In this document: positions 44,143 through 53,006 of the stretch, piece after piece
Position numbering within the stretch: position 1 is the first letter of the stretch
How the letters are laid out: each line of letters starts with the position of its first letter
Source: Williamsia muralis NBRC 105860
GTDB lineage: Bacteria; Actinomycetota; Actinomycetes; Mycobacteriales; Mycobacteriaceae
Length of the DNA: 64,000 nt
NCBI RefSeq assembly: GCF_001598915.1
Contig: NZ_BDAP01000002.1
Location: forward strand, 496,001 to 560,000
Reading direction: 5' to 3'
The notes under the pieces: generated by a model
What the model was told of the DNA's origin: nothing
Seen by the model: the letters and a program-made list of their open reading frames with translations, nothing else
Databases searched by the model: none
Program-made: the position numbers and the translations under genes

Positions 44143-45252
44143 ATGGTCGCGAGTCGAGCTGCGGTACTCACTGAGGCAGGCGGTGCCCCGGTGCTCGCCG
44201 ACATCGAGGTCCGTGAGCCGGTTGGCGACGAGGTGCTGATCAAGATCGGTGCTGTCGGTATCTGCCATACCGACATATCCCTGGCTGCCCGATGGCCGGC
44301 GAAGCGGATGCCGATCGTGTTCGGGCACGAAGGCTGCGGCGTGGTCGAAGCGGTGGGGCCGGGTGCCACTGTTGCCGTCGGGCAGCGTGTTGTGCTGACG
44401 TTCAACAGTTGTGGAGTCTGTTCGCAATGTGCGGCCGGTCGTCCTGCTTACTGCGACCGATCGACCACCTTGAACATGCGCGGTGACCGTGCGGACGGGT
44501 CCGGCGCCTTGAGCTGGTCGGGGGCCTCGAGCGGATCGAATGGCCCGGTTGTCGGTGGCTTCTTCGGCCAGTCGAGTTTCTCGACGTATGCGATTGCAAC
44601 ACAACGAAACACGGTCTCGATCGGCGATCAGATCGATGCCGCCACAGCAGCTCCGCTGGGGTGCAGTGTGCAAACCGGAGTCGGTGCGGTGCTCAATGCC
44701 CTGCGGCCGGGCATCGGCGACTCGATCGCGGTGTTCGGGGCAGGTGCCGTCGGTCTGTCTGCGGTGATGGGGGCAAGGATTGCCGGTTGCCGCACGATCA
44801 TCGCAGTGGATCCGATCGCCGAGAGACGTTCACTGGCAATGGATCTAGGTGCCACACATGTCATCGACCCCACCGAATCCGCCGTGGTGGAGGCGGTGGT
44901 GGAACACTCCGCCGGCGGTGTCGGCCACGCCCTCGACACCACCGCCATCCCCGCCGTCCTCGCCGACGCCGTGTCAGCGCTGCGTACGCGAGGCCAGTTG
45001 GGCATCGTCGGCCTGGGTGCTCGGACGGCTGAGCTCCCCGTCGGACTCGTGATGGGAAGAGGGCTGTCGATCCGGGGCATCGTCGAGGGCGACAGCGTGC
45101 CGCAGACCTTCATCCCCGAACTCGTCGATCTGTACTCGCGCGGAGACCTACCACTCGAAAAGCTGATCACGCCCTACGCTTTCAGTGACTTCGACAGCGC
45201 GTGGCAGGCAGCGAGGTCGGGTTCCGTTGTGAAGCCGGTTCTGACGGTGTGA
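44143..45252 (+). CDS. Zinc-dependent alcohol dehydrogenase (class III-like MDR)
   Basis: 369 residues from the ATG at 44143 behind GGAGGGCGG. Catalytic zinc: C in GICHTD (about 41) and H in GHEGCG; structural zinc lobe NSCGVCSQCAAGRPAYC (about 87-103). The Rossmann fold FGAGAVGLSAVMGARIAG binds NAD. It belongs with aryl or long-chain alcohol dehydrogenases of mycobacteria. Followed 132 bases later by a crotonase and a metallo-hydrolase, suggesting a catabolic cluster that oxidises an alcohol to a CoA-thioester route. Confidence 0.92.
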   Translation: MVASRAAVLTEAGGAPVLADIEVREPVGDEVLIKIGAVGICHTDISLAARWPAKRMPIVFGHEGCGVVEAVGPGATVAVGQRVVLTFNSCGVCSQCAAGRPAYCDRSTTLNMRGDRADGSGALSWSGASSGSNGPVVGGFFGQSSFSTYAIATQRNTVSIGDQIDAATAAPLGCSVQTGVGAVLNALRPGIGDSIAVFGAGAVGLSAVMGARIAGCRTIIAVDPIAERRSLAMDLGATHVIDPTESAVVEAVVEHSAGGVGHALDTTAIPAVLADAVSALRTRGQLGIVGLGARTAELPVGLVMGRGLSIRGIVEGDSVPQTFIPELVDLYSRGDLPLEKLITPYAFSDFDSAWQAARSGSVVKPVLTV

Positions 45253-45384
45253 TGGAGCTTTGGTCAATCGGCCCCCATCCTGGTTTCAAGGTGTGCAAAG
45301 AGCGTCGTCGATGAGTTGTCATCGCCCATACTGGCGGTGGTTCCACGCACACGTGGACTGTGCCCATGAGGGAGGCGATGGCTG

Positions 45385-46413
45385 ATGGCTGACGATGACC
45401 ACTCCGGTACCCGGCCGGCCGCGTGGCGTGAAGGCCTTGCAGAGGGCGCGGATTCCCTGTTCGCCGGACGGGAACGAACCGAACCGGACACCGAGTATCG
45501 GACCCTCACCTACGAGGTCACCGACCGCATCGCCCGGATCACCTTCAACCGGCCCGAGCGGGGTAACGCCATCACGGCCGACACCCCGGTCGAATTGGCT
45601 GCTGCCGTCGAGCGCGCCGACCTTGACCCACGAGTGCACGTGATGGTGGTGTCCGGACGTGGCAAGGGTTTCTGTGGTGGTTACGACCTGTCGATCTTCG
45701 CGGAGAACGGCGGGAATCCGTCAGACGGTCCGGACGCGGCTGCCGGGACCGTACTCGATCCGATTGTGCAGGCGCGCAACCACAATCCTCATGGCACATG
45801 GGACCCCATGGTCGACTACGCAATGATGAGTCGATTCAACCGGGGTTTCGCCAGTCTCCTGCATGCCAACAAACCGACGGTGGCGAAACTCCACGGATTT
45901 GCGGTTGCCGGCGGAACCGACATCGCGCTGTATGCCGACCAGATCATCTGCGCCGACGACACCAAGATCGGCTACCCACCGACCCGCGTCTGGGGAATTC
46001 CTGCGGCGGGGATGTGGGCGCACCGACTCGGAGATCAACGGGCCAAACGGCTTTTGTTCACCGGTGACTGTTTAAGCGGAAAACAGGCTGCCGAGTGGGG
46101 ACTGGCAATCGAGGCGCCGGAGGCGGACCGCCTTGACGAGCGCACCGAGGATCTGCTGGAACGGATCTCGCGGATGCCGATCAACCAGCTCATCATGGCC
46201 AAGTTGGCGATGAACAGTTCGCTGCTGTCGCAGGGTGTTGCCAATTCGACGATGGTCAGCACTATCTTCGACGGCATCTCCAGACACACTCGCGAGGGAT
46301 ACGCATTCCAGATGCGTTCGGCAACGGTCGGATTCCGCGAGGCGGTGCGCGAGCGCGACGAACCGTTCGGCGACTACAAGCGCGCTCAGTTCGACAAGCC
46401 CGGAGATTCCTGA
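45385..46413 (+). CDS. Enoyl-CoA hydratase/isomerase family protein, long form
   Basis: 342 residues, about 60 longer than a typical crotonase because of an N-terminal extension and an insert at about 105-140. The oxyanion elements are GRGKGFCGGYDLS (about 92-104) and KLHGFAVAGGTDIALYAD. It resembles large actinobacterial EchA proteins. A short upstream ATG (45378) is out of frame; GGAGG at 45371-45375 sets the start. One base separates its stop from the next gene. Confidence 0.88.
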   Translation: MADDDHSGTRPAAWREGLAEGADSLFAGRERTEPDTEYRTLTYEVTDRIARITFNRPERGNAITADTPVELAAAVERADLDPRVHVMVVSGRGKGFCGGYDLSIFAENGGNPSDGPDAAAGTVLDPIVQARNHNPHGTWDPMVDYAMMSRFNRGFASLLHANKPTVAKLHGFAVAGGTDIALYADQIICADDTKIGYPPTRVWGIPAAGMWAHRLGDQRAKRLLFTGDCLSGKQAAEWGLAIEAPEADRLDERTEDLLERISRMPINQLIMAKLAMNSSLLSQGVANSTMVSTIFDGISRHTREGYAFQMRSATVGFREAVRERDEPFGDYKRAQFDKPGDS

Positions 46414-46414
46414 T

Positions 46415-47260
46415 TTGTCCGCGCGCACCACATCCGGAGGCCCTTGGTTCTGTGTCAACTGCGCCAACGAGTATGCGCCCGCTGTTGATCCGCCTGCGGA
46501 GTGTCTGATCTGTGCCGATGAACGTGAGTTCGTCCCGCCGGACGGTCAGCAGTGGGCTCGGCCGGCCGACCTCGATGAGCGAACCATCGACTGCAGCGAG
46601 GTGGAGCCAGATCTGCTTGCCATCACTCTGGATCCGCAAGTGGGTATCGGGCAACGAACCTTCCTGATCCGAACGGCGGCTGGAAACCTGCTGTGGGAAC
46701 CGCCTGGGTACATCGATGAGTCGTTGGTCCGGCTCATCGGGTCCCACGGAGGCATTTCGGCGATTGCGTCCAGCCACCCTCACCTGGTGGGAGCCAGTGT
46801 TTCACTGAGCCACGAGTTCGATTCGGTGCCTGTTTATTTCAACCAGGCCGACGCGACCTCACTGACCCGCCCCGACGACGTCATACGGTTCTGGACCCAT
46901 CGTCAACCCGTGTTCGGCGGCATCGAACTGGTGCAATGCGGCGGCCACTTCCCTGGCAGCTCTGTGCTGCTGTGGCCGGATGGCGGCAACGCCAGGGGAG
47001 CGATCTTCGTCGGTGACACCCTCATGGTCGGCGCGGACAGGCGCTGCGTCTCGTTCATGCGCAGCTACCCCAATCTGATCCCGCTGCCCCCGCGCCTGGT
47101 CCGGAAGATCGAGGCGACGGTTATGGCGTTGCCGTTCGACCGGATCTACGGAGGATTCGGCGGACAGGTGATCGAGTCGAACGGTCCTGCGATCGTCCAA
47201 TTTTCGGCTGACCGCTACGTCGGCTGGGTCACCGACGAACTGCGCGACAGGAGCGAGTGA
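46415..47260 (+). CDS. Metallo-beta-lactamase-fold hydrolase with N-terminal zinc-ribbon
   Basis: 281 residues from the TTG at 46415, one base after the crotonase stop. Residues about 10-35 hold four cysteines (CVNCANEYAP and CLICADERE), a zinc ribbon. The rest is a metallo-hydrolase-like fold (ISAIASSHPHLVGASVSLSHEF, GGHFPGSSVLLW, GAIFVGDTLM). The usual HxHxDH is reduced to SHPHLV, so it may be catalytically altered. Its partner crotonase suggests a thioesterase-like role; that is an inference. Confidence 0.8.
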   Translation: MSARTTSGGPWFCVNCANEYAPAVDPPAECLICADEREFVPPDGQQWARPADLDERTIDCSEVEPDLLAITLDPQVGIGQRTFLIRTAAGNLLWEPPGYIDESLVRLIGSHGGISAIASSHPHLVGASVSLSHEFDSVPVYFNQADATSLTRPDDVIRFWTHRQPVFGGIELVQCGGHFPGSSVLLWPDGGNARGAIFVGDTLMVGADRRCVSFMRSYPNLIPLPPRLVRKIEATVMALPFDRIYGGFGGQVIESNGPAIVQFSADRYVGWVTDELRDRSE

Positions 47261-47283
47261 CACCGCGAGCTCCGCTACGTTCC

Positions 47284-47300
47284 TGAGGGTGAAGCCCTCA
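47284..47300 (+). terminator. Small hairpin after the hydrolase gene
   Basis: TGAGGG-TGAAG-CCCTCA, 6-bp stem, 5-nt loop, 24 bases after the stop. No T-tract. The remaining sequence to 47424 shows nothing further. Confidence 0.45.
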
Positions 47301-47424
47301 CACTATGGAGTTGTCAATGTGCCTGCGCGTTCTCGGCTGTGCCGAGTGAGGCCGGGTGGAGCGGTCTGTAAGTCGTCATTCGTCTTGCAGTTGAACGAAG
47401 GTGCGCGCTGCAGTGAACGGTGAG

Positions 47425-48639
47425 TCAGGCTGCGTGGGTGAGGGTTCGGCGGTAGTAGGCCGGTAGTGGTTGTCGGGTGGGGTCGATGTCGGCGGGTGGG
47501 ATGAGCCAGGGATGTCCGTCGGTGCCCATGGTGATGTCCCAGTCGGTGTGGTGCACGGCCCGATGGCAGGTGCGGCACAGCAGGCATCCATTGGCGAGGG
47601 TGGTGGGTCCGCCGTTGGCCCAGTGGACGATGTGGTGGCAGTCTGACCAGGTCGCTGGTGCCCCGCATTTGATGCAGCAGGTATCGCGAATCAGGATCGC
47701 TTTACGAACTGGCCCGGTGAACAAACGCTTGGGTGGGCTCAGGTCGATTGGCACCTGCTGCCCGTCCAGGGTGATCGAGGTGATCACTGCATCACACGCA
47801 GCTGCTGCCGCGGTTGCTTCGGTGACCGGACCCATCCACCGCAACACGGCTCGGTCGGGATGATCAGCCGGAACAGTCACCATCACTTCTGTTTTCGGTG
47901 CCGACACGAAACCCTGCCCACCACCACAATCAAGCAGTTGATGCAGCGCATCAGCCCGTCGTTGCGACGGTGTGCGGGTATCTGCGCTCCCGTCCGGTTC
48001 GGGGCGCGGCCTGGACCACACGTCGAGCGCGGACATCATCTTTTCCCCGGTCACCGCATCCACATCAAACTTGCCTGCCAATCGGCCGTCGCTGGTGACC
48101 CCGTAGTCGACTCGGTTCAGTGAGGTGTCTTCGGCTGCCGGCAAACCGCCAGTTACTCCCGCCACGTCGTTACCGACTGCCCTGGCGATCGTGCTGATCT
48201 CCGCCGGCGGGGCACCGGAGATCGCGGCAGCCAGAAGCTTTCGCTCGATGTCAGACCTGAACTGTTCGGTCATCGCGGAACCGGAGCGACCGCTGACGTG
48301 GTTCATACCAGTGACCAACGCATCAACATGCTCAACGGACAAGAACCCGTCCCGACCGTAACCGGCCGTGCGATCCAAACCTGCCAGTCCGGTCCCGACA
48401 CGCAGCCATCGCGTCGCCGTCGCCGGGGCGGCACCATTCTCCTGCAGCAACTTCGACGTCGTCGATCCGGACCGTTTGGCCAACCCCATCCGGTCGATGA
48501 GCGCTGCACCCACCGCTAACTGGAAGTCGGCGGCATTACGCAACGTGATCAAATCCCTCACCACACCCAGCGCACCGGCCGCATCATCAGGAAACACCAC
48601 GCCGATGACCTCATCAACCAAATCCACAACACGCATCAT
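47425..48639 (-). CDS. DUF222/HNH endonuclease domain protein (13E12 type)
   Basis: 404 residues from the ATG at 48639, or 48636. The DUF222 helical region spans about 1-300 and the HNH nuclease at about 335-385 shows CCIKCGAPATWSDCHHIVHW and NGCLLCRTCHRAVHH with zinc cysteines and the HH pair. This is the REP13E12-related protein family of mycobacteria and relatives, often many copies per genome and linked to mobile repeats. No terminal inverted repeats are seen here. A 14-bp tandem repeat lies just upstream. Confidence 0.93.
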   Translation of the reverse strand: MMRVVDLVDEVIGVVFPDDAAGALGVVRDLITLRNAADFQLAVGAALIDRMGLAKRSGSTTSKLLQENGAAPATATRWLRVGTGLAGLDRTAGYGRDGFLSVEHVDALVTGMNHVSGRSGSAMTEQFRSDIERKLLAAAISGAPPAEISTIARAVGNDVAGVTGGLPAAEDTSLNRVDYGVTSDGRLAGKFDVDAVTGEKMMSALDVWSRPRPEPDGSADTRTPSQRRADALHQLLDCGGGQGFVSAPKTEVMVTVPADHPDRAVLRWMGPVTEATAAAAACDAVITSITLDGQQVPIDLSPPKRLFTGPVRKAILIRDTCCIKCGAPATWSDCHHIVHWANGGPTTLANGCLLCRTCHRAVHHTDWDITMGTDGHPWLIPPADIDPTRQPLPAYYRRTLTHAA

Positions 48640-48655
48640 CAGACCCCCTCCGAGA

Positions 48656-48683
48656 CAACAACACTGGGACAACAACATTGGGA
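48656..48683. repeat. Tandem 14-bp repeat upstream of the DUF222 gene
   Basis: ACAACAACACTGGG (48656-48669) is followed directly by ACAACAACATTGGG (48670-48683), one mismatch. It lies 17-44 bases upstream of the ATG at 48639. May be a binding site or a copy-number-variable element. Confidence 0.6.
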
Positions 48684-48785
48684 CAGCCGATCACAATGGT
48701 GGCGTAGTCACACGTATCTCAGAGTCAGGTCTTGCGGACGATCAGCGTGGTATCAGTCTAGATCAGTCGAACACACATTCGATAG

Positions 48786-48801
48786 TCATCCGTTTGGATG
48801 A
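48786..48801 (-). terminator. Hairpin after the DJ-1/PfpI gene
   Basis: TCATCC-GTTT-GGATGA, 6-bp stem, tight 4-nt loop, 25 bases beyond the stop of the minus-strand gene at 48827. No strong T-tract. Confidence 0.45.
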
Positions 48802-48826
48802 ACCTCACCGTCGGCATCTCGGTATA

Positions 48827-49504
48827 TCAAAGCGACTCGCGCCCAAGCACCTTCGCGATCAACGGCAGACGATCGGCCTGCATCTTCTGTTTCATGGCGT
48901 CGACAAAAGCTGGGTCAGCAGTATTCGGCGAGCCCGCGTCGAAAGGCGGTGCCGGGTCGTACTCGATCATCAGCTGGATGCGGCGTGCCACATCCTCGCC
49001 GAAAATGGTTGCAGCGACGGTCAAGGCGAAGTCCATGCCGGAGGTGACGCCGGCGCCGGTGATCACGTTGCCGTCCTGGACAACTCGCTCACCGACGGGT
49101 TCGCATCCGAACTCGCTGAGCATGGACATCGACGCCCAGTGGCTCGTCGCCCTCTTTCCCGAGAGCAGGCCGGCTGCCGCGAGGGTGAACGAGCCGGTGC
49201 ACACCGAGGTCACCCATCGAGCGCCGGCAGCCTGTGTGCGTAGGAAGTCAAGCGCAACAGCATCTTCGAACAACTCGAACGCTCCCCGCCCACCGGGGAC
49301 GAACAGCAGGTCGGCCTGCGGCGCCTGGTCAAGGGTGACGGTCGGAACGATGCTCCAACCACAATCGGTGGTCACCGGTTCGAGGTCGTGCCACGCCAAG
49401 TGCACGTCGGTGTCGGGGAAGTGCGAGAAGACCTGGGCGGGGCCGGTCATGTCCAGCTGCGTGACGTTCGGGAAGAGCAGCACGACGATCTGCAGTCTGG
49501 TCAT
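48827..49504 (-). CDS. DJ-1/PfpI-family protein (isonitrile-hydratase-like)
   Basis: 225 residues from the ATG at 49504. FNVTQLDMTGPAQVF-type opening, then LLFVPGGRGAFE and the nucleophilic elbow VTSVCTGS (cysteine about 108), with GAGVTSGMDFALTV completing the fold. It resembles isonitrile hydratases and AraC-type amidase domains without the DNA-binding part. It hydrates an isonitrile or acts as a small-molecule hydratase. Located 52 bases downstream of an oxidoreductase gene on the same strand. Confidence 0.88.
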   Translation of the reverse strand: MTRLQIVVLLFPNVTQLDMTGPAQVFSHFPDTDVHLAWHDLEPVTTDCGWSIVPTVTLDQAPQADLLFVPGGRGAFELFEDAVALDFLRTQAAGARWVTSVCTGSFTLAAAGLLSGKRATSHWASMSMLSEFGCEPVGERVVQDGNVITGAGVTSGMDFALTVAATIFGEDVARRIQLMIEYDPAPPFDAGSPNTADPAFVDAMKQKMQADRLPLIAKVLGRESL

Positions 49505-49556
49505 GACCGACCTTAAATCAGAGGTCATCACCGATAGGGCTGTTCGAGTCCGACTC

Positions 49557-50576
49557 TCACTCGGCTACTCGAACCAGAGCCTTGCCGAAGTTGCGACCAC
49601 TGAGCAGGCCACGGAATGCTTCGGGGACGTTGTCCAAGCCGTCGGTGATGTCTTCGCGGTACTTCAGTGACCCATCGGCCACCCACTGTGTGGCCTCCTC
49701 GAGGAAGCTAGGCATCTGCTCGGCTGCGAACTCGGTCTGGATGAACCCGCGGATGGTCAGGCTCTGGGTGAGGACGGCGCCCATCAACGCACCGGACCGG
49801 TCCGGGCCTTCCGGGGCCGACGTCAGGTTGTAGTTGGCAACCAGGCCACACACGGGAATGCGTCCGTACAGGTTCATCCGGGGAAGCACCGCGTTGAAGA
49901 CCGCGCCGCCCACGTTCTCGAAGTACACGTCGATGCCATCGGGGGTCGCGGCCGCGAGCTGGTCTTTGAAGTCGTCGGCACGGTGGTCGATGGCTGCGTC
50001 GAAGCCGAGCTCGTCCTTGAGGTAGGCCACCTTGTCTGGTCCGCCGGCGATCCCGACCGCACGGGCGCCCTTGAGCTTGGCGATCTGCCCGACCGCTGAC
50101 CCGACCGGGCCGGCAGCTGCGGCCACCACCACCGTCTCTCCCGGCTGCGGCTTTCCGATGGTCAGCAGCCCGGCGTATGCGGTGAAGCCGGGCATACCGA
50201 GAACGCCGAGCGCGGTAGATGGTGAGATGGCCTCTGGATCGAGTTTGCGTAGGTATTTCGCCTGCTCGATCGAGTGGGTGCGCCAGCCGGCGTACCCGAG
50301 CACCACGTCGCCCGGCGCGAAGTCGTCGACGGTCGAGGTGAGGACGCGCGAGACCGTGGCGCCCACCATGGTGTCGCCGATCTCGACCGGTGGGGCGTAC
50401 GACTTGGCCGCACTCATCCGGCCACGCATGTAGGGATCCAGCGACAGATACAGGGTTTCCAGCGCCACCTCGCCCGGCCCCGGTTCGGCGAGATCGAACT
50501 CTTCGAATCGGAAGTCGGAATCCTTGGGTTCGCCGTGTGGGCGCTCTGCCAGGACGATGCGGGTGCCGTTGGTCAT
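49557..50576 (-). CDS. NADPH-dependent medium-chain reductase (CurA/leukotriene B4 12-HD type)
   Basis: 339 residues. The MDR fold with the NADP-binding AAAGPVGSAVGQIAKLKGARAVGIAGG (about 148-175), and the family starts YLSLDPYMRGRM (about 47-58). No zinc-binding cysteines. Such enzymes reduce alpha,beta-unsaturated ketones. GGAGATAC precedes the ATG at 50576. Divergent from the flavin-oxidase gene across 132 bases. Confidence 0.9.
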   Translation of the reverse strand: MTNGTRIVLAERPHGEPKDSDFRFEEFDLAEPGPGEVALETLYLSLDPYMRGRMSAAKSYAPPVEIGDTMVGATVSRVLTSTVDDFAPGDVVLGYAGWRTHSIEQAKYLRKLDPEAISPSTALGVLGMPGFTAYAGLLTIGKPQPGETVVVAAAAGPVGSAVGQIAKLKGARAVGIAGGPDKVAYLKDELGFDAAIDHRADDFKDQLAAATPDGIDVYFENVGGAVFNAVLPRMNLYGRIPVCGLVANYNLTSAPEGPDRSGALMGAVLTQSLTIRGFIQTEFAAEQMPSFLEEATQWVADGSLKYREDITDGLDNVPEAFRGLLSGRNFGKALVRVAE

Positions 50577-50708
50577 GTATCTCCTCGTCGAGAATTGTTG
50601 CGGTCTCCCTCGTCAACAGCCGAGGGTGACCGTGCTGTTCCGTCGGCTGCCGAATGTGAGGCAACTCAAGTCACCATCGTCGCTCATCTGGCCCGCTACG
50701 GTGGGCCG
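50577..50708. promoter_or_regulatory. Divergent gap between reductase and flavoprotein genes
   Basis: 132 bases. CCCTCG (50607-50612) and CGAGGG (50621-50626) form a hairpin or palindromic site; no convincing -35/-10 pair was located. Confidence 0.35.
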
Positions 50709-52022
50709 ATGAGCAGCAACAAGCGACCGGCGTCCGATCTTTCCGGCCGGGCTCGACAGAACCAGATCTACACCGACGGCGTCTTCGGTCGAAAGCCGAA
50801 GGTACCCACCAATTTCGACGATCTGGAACGCGCTGCCAAGCGCAAGATGTCCGCCAAGGCGTGGGCGTATGTCGCTGGCGGGGCGGGTGATGGCAGCACC
50901 ATGCGGGCCAACCGCCGCGCCCTCGACAGCTGGGCGATCGTCCCCAGGATGCTGCGCGACGTCTCGGTACGGAGTCTGTCCACCGAGCTGTTCGGGCAGC
51001 AGTTGCCGGCACCGATCCTGTTCTCCCCGGTGGGTGCGGGCGGCCTGGTCTTTCCGCAGGCCGACGTCCACATCGGCCGGGCCGCCGCCGAACTCGGTGT
51101 CCCGTACATCTTCTCCAGCCAGGCCAGTGCGCCGATGGAGAGCACTGCCGCGGCAATGGACGAGGTGTCGCCGGGGGCGCCCCGCTGGTATCAGCTGTAC
51201 TGGTCGAGCGACGAACAGCTGGTGGACAGCTTCCTGCAGCGCGCCGAGAAATGCGGTGCGGCGGCCATCGTGGTCACGCTCGACACCACCATGCTGGGAT
51301 GGCGGCCGCAGGACCTGAACCTGGGTTCGCTGCCGTTCGCACAAGGGTTGGGCATCGACCAGTACACCTCTGATCCCCGCTTCATCGACATGGTGCGAGC
51401 TCGTATCGCTGCGGCCGTACCCGGTCCCAAACCCCAGGTGACGGTCGGCGCGGTTAAGTCCCTGGTGTCGATGGCGAAGAACACCCCCGGCAGCGTGCTG
51501 GCCAACCTTCGCTCGCCTGTGCCCAGGGAGTCTGTACAGACCTTCCTGGAGACCTACTCGCGTCCCTCGCTCAACTGGACGGACATCGCCGGGCTGCGCG
51601 AGCGGACGTCGCTGCCGATCGTCTTGAAAGGGATCCTGCACCCCGACGACGCACGGCAAGCCGTCGATGCCGGGGTGGACGGCATCCTGGTCTCCAACCA
51701 TGGCGGCAGGCAGATAGACGGATCCATCGGCTCAGTCGAAGCGCTCACCGACGTGGTGGCCGCAGTTGACGGCAAGGCGAAGATCTTGCTGGATTCGGGC
51801 ATCCGCGGCGGCGCCGACGTCTTCAAGGCGTTGGCTCTGGGTGCGGACGCGGTCTGTATCGGCCGTCCGCACATGTACGGACTCGCGCTGGCCGGATCGG
51901 CAGGTGCGCGAGATGTGGTCGCCAACATCATCGCCGAGCTCGACCTGACGCTGGGACTGTCCGGGAACACCAACACCGCCGACCTGTCGCCGGCGGTGTT
52001 GAAGAAGGTACGACTCGACTAA
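50709..52022 (+). CDS. FMN-dependent alpha-hydroxy acid oxidase (lactate 2-monooxygenase-like)
   Basis: 437 residues from the ATG at 50709. The FMN TIM barrel begins with AYVAGGAGDGSTMRANRRALDSW (about 54-76); the catalytic base and substrate set appear in KGILHPDDARQAVDAGVDGILVSNHGGRQID (about 302-332), including the His of SNHGGRQ. The insertion at about 200-280 suits the lactate oxidase/monooxygenase group. It oxidises an L-2-hydroxy acid with O2. The last 4 bases overlap the convergent MpaB-like gene. Confidence 0.93.
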   Translation: MSSNKRPASDLSGRARQNQIYTDGVFGRKPKVPTNFDDLERAAKRKMSAKAWAYVAGGAGDGSTMRANRRALDSWAIVPRMLRDVSVRSLSTELFGQQLPAPILFSPVGAGGLVFPQADVHIGRAAAELGVPYIFSSQASAPMESTAAAMDEVSPGAPRWYQLYWSSDEQLVDSFLQRAEKCGAAAIVVTLDTTMLGWRPQDLNLGSLPFAQGLGIDQYTSDPRFIDMVRARIAAAVPGPKPQVTVGAVKSLVSMAKNTPGSVLANLRSPVPRESVQTFLETYSRPSLNWTDIAGLRERTSLPIVLKGILHPDDARQAVDAGVDGILVSNHGGRQIDGSIGSVEALTDVVAAVDGKAKILLDSGIRGGADVFKALALGADAVCIGRPHMYGLALAGSAGARDVVANIIAELDLTLGLSGNTNTADLSPAVLKKVRLD

Positions 52023-52906
52023 ATGAGTTTTCGACCGGTCCGGATCCGGCGCCGGACGTCCCACAGGTAGGCGTTGAACGGGAATGCGCGCATCGGTTCG
52101 GGTAGTCGCGTCACAACGGAGCGGACGATGCGATTGTGCAGGTCGAAGAGTTGTTGTTGCCGCGGCGTCCACTCGAGGCCCATCTTCTCGCGGAACTCGG
52201 GTGGCAGGAACCCGGCGGTGAGGAACAGGCCGAAGTCGCCGATCAGCATGGACACCGGCTTGGGCAGGAACTCGAACTTGGCGATGCTGATCAGCAGTTC
52301 CCGGATGGTGTCGTCGATCTCGAGCTGCGCGACGGTGCCATCCCAGTACTCCTGGAAGTCGGCGCGTGTGGCCGGCCACATCTCGCGCGGCATCTGCAGC
52401 GTGGTGCCCATGAGAGCGCCCTGCTGGTATGCCTCTTCGGTGATCGCCGATGGGTCGCCGTAGAGAATCTGCATGTCTTCCCAGCCCTTGTACAGGCAGG
52501 CGGCAACCCACAACTGCAGGCGGGGATCAAAGGCGTTGTACTCGACCGGGCTCGACTCGGTGGACCGCACCTGCGCGTGTGAGTGGCCGACGGCTTTGCG
52601 GTACGCCTTGCGGTCTTCCGGGGTGCCGTTCACCGCGACCGCGAGGTACGACAGTGTGGTGCGGCCCCGCTTGATGGGGTGCTTGAACAGGTTGCCGGTG
52701 TCGACCTTGCTCTCTGCGACGCCGTATCCGACCGCAGGGAGTGCAAGTTGCATGATCACGTTGGCGGCCCCGGCGAGAGCCGAGATGCCCGGCATGTCCA
52801 GCAGGTCGCCCGGTGCGCTGTCGGTCTCTGCGCGATTTCGGGTGCGGATGGGCTGCGGCATGTCGATGGACAGGGCAGCCGTTCCGTCAACGGTTCCAGA
52901 CGTCAT
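52019..52906 (-). CDS. Oxygenase MpaB-family protein (DUF2236, Lcp-like)
   Basis: 295 residues, no signal peptide. DUF2236 pattern: KRGRTTLSYLAVAVNGTPEDRKAYRKAVGHSHAQVR (about 83-118), AFDPRLQLWVAACLYKG and the later EMWPATRADFQEYW. The family groups MpaB and latex-clearing protein, which use a b-type haem; the expected His/Arg pocket residues are present (H in GHSHAQ, about 112-116). It may oxidise an isoprenoid or fatty chain. GGAGGCCGAC precedes the ATG. Confidence 0.87.
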   Translation of the reverse strand: MTSGTVDGTAALSIDMPQPIRTRNRAETDSAPGDLLDMPGISALAGAANVIMQLALPAVGYGVAESKVDTGNLFKHPIKRGRTTLSYLAVAVNGTPEDRKAYRKAVGHSHAQVRSTESSPVEYNAFDPRLQLWVAACLYKGWEDMQILYGDPSAITEEAYQQGALMGTTLQMPREMWPATRADFQEYWDGTVAQLEIDDTIRELLISIAKFEFLPKPVSMLIGDFGLFLTAGFLPPEFREKMGLEWTPRQQQLFDLHNRIVRSVVTRLPEPMRAFPFNAYLWDVRRRIRTGRKLI

Positions 52907-52929
52907 TGTCGGCCTCCAAGGTTGCTTCT

Positions 52930-52945
52930 GATAACAACCGTTATC
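52930..52945. promoter_or_regulatory. Palindromic operator between MpaB-like and TetR genes
   Basis: GATAAC-AACC-GTTATC, perfect 6-bp arms, in the 100-base divergent gap. It is 24 bases before the MpaB-like start and 62 before the TetR start, as expected for TetR autoregulation and control of the neighbour. Confidence 0.7.
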
Positions 52946-53006
52946 TCTTTCGTATTGAAGCGGCGATCGGACCGAAAGTCAATCGTCGTTAACCGAAGGT
53001 GGAAAG

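Noticed and set aside
47425-48683. DUF222/HNH gene as a complete insertion element
   Set aside because: No terminal inverted repeats, target duplication or transposase were seen around it; it is annotated as a protein gene only.
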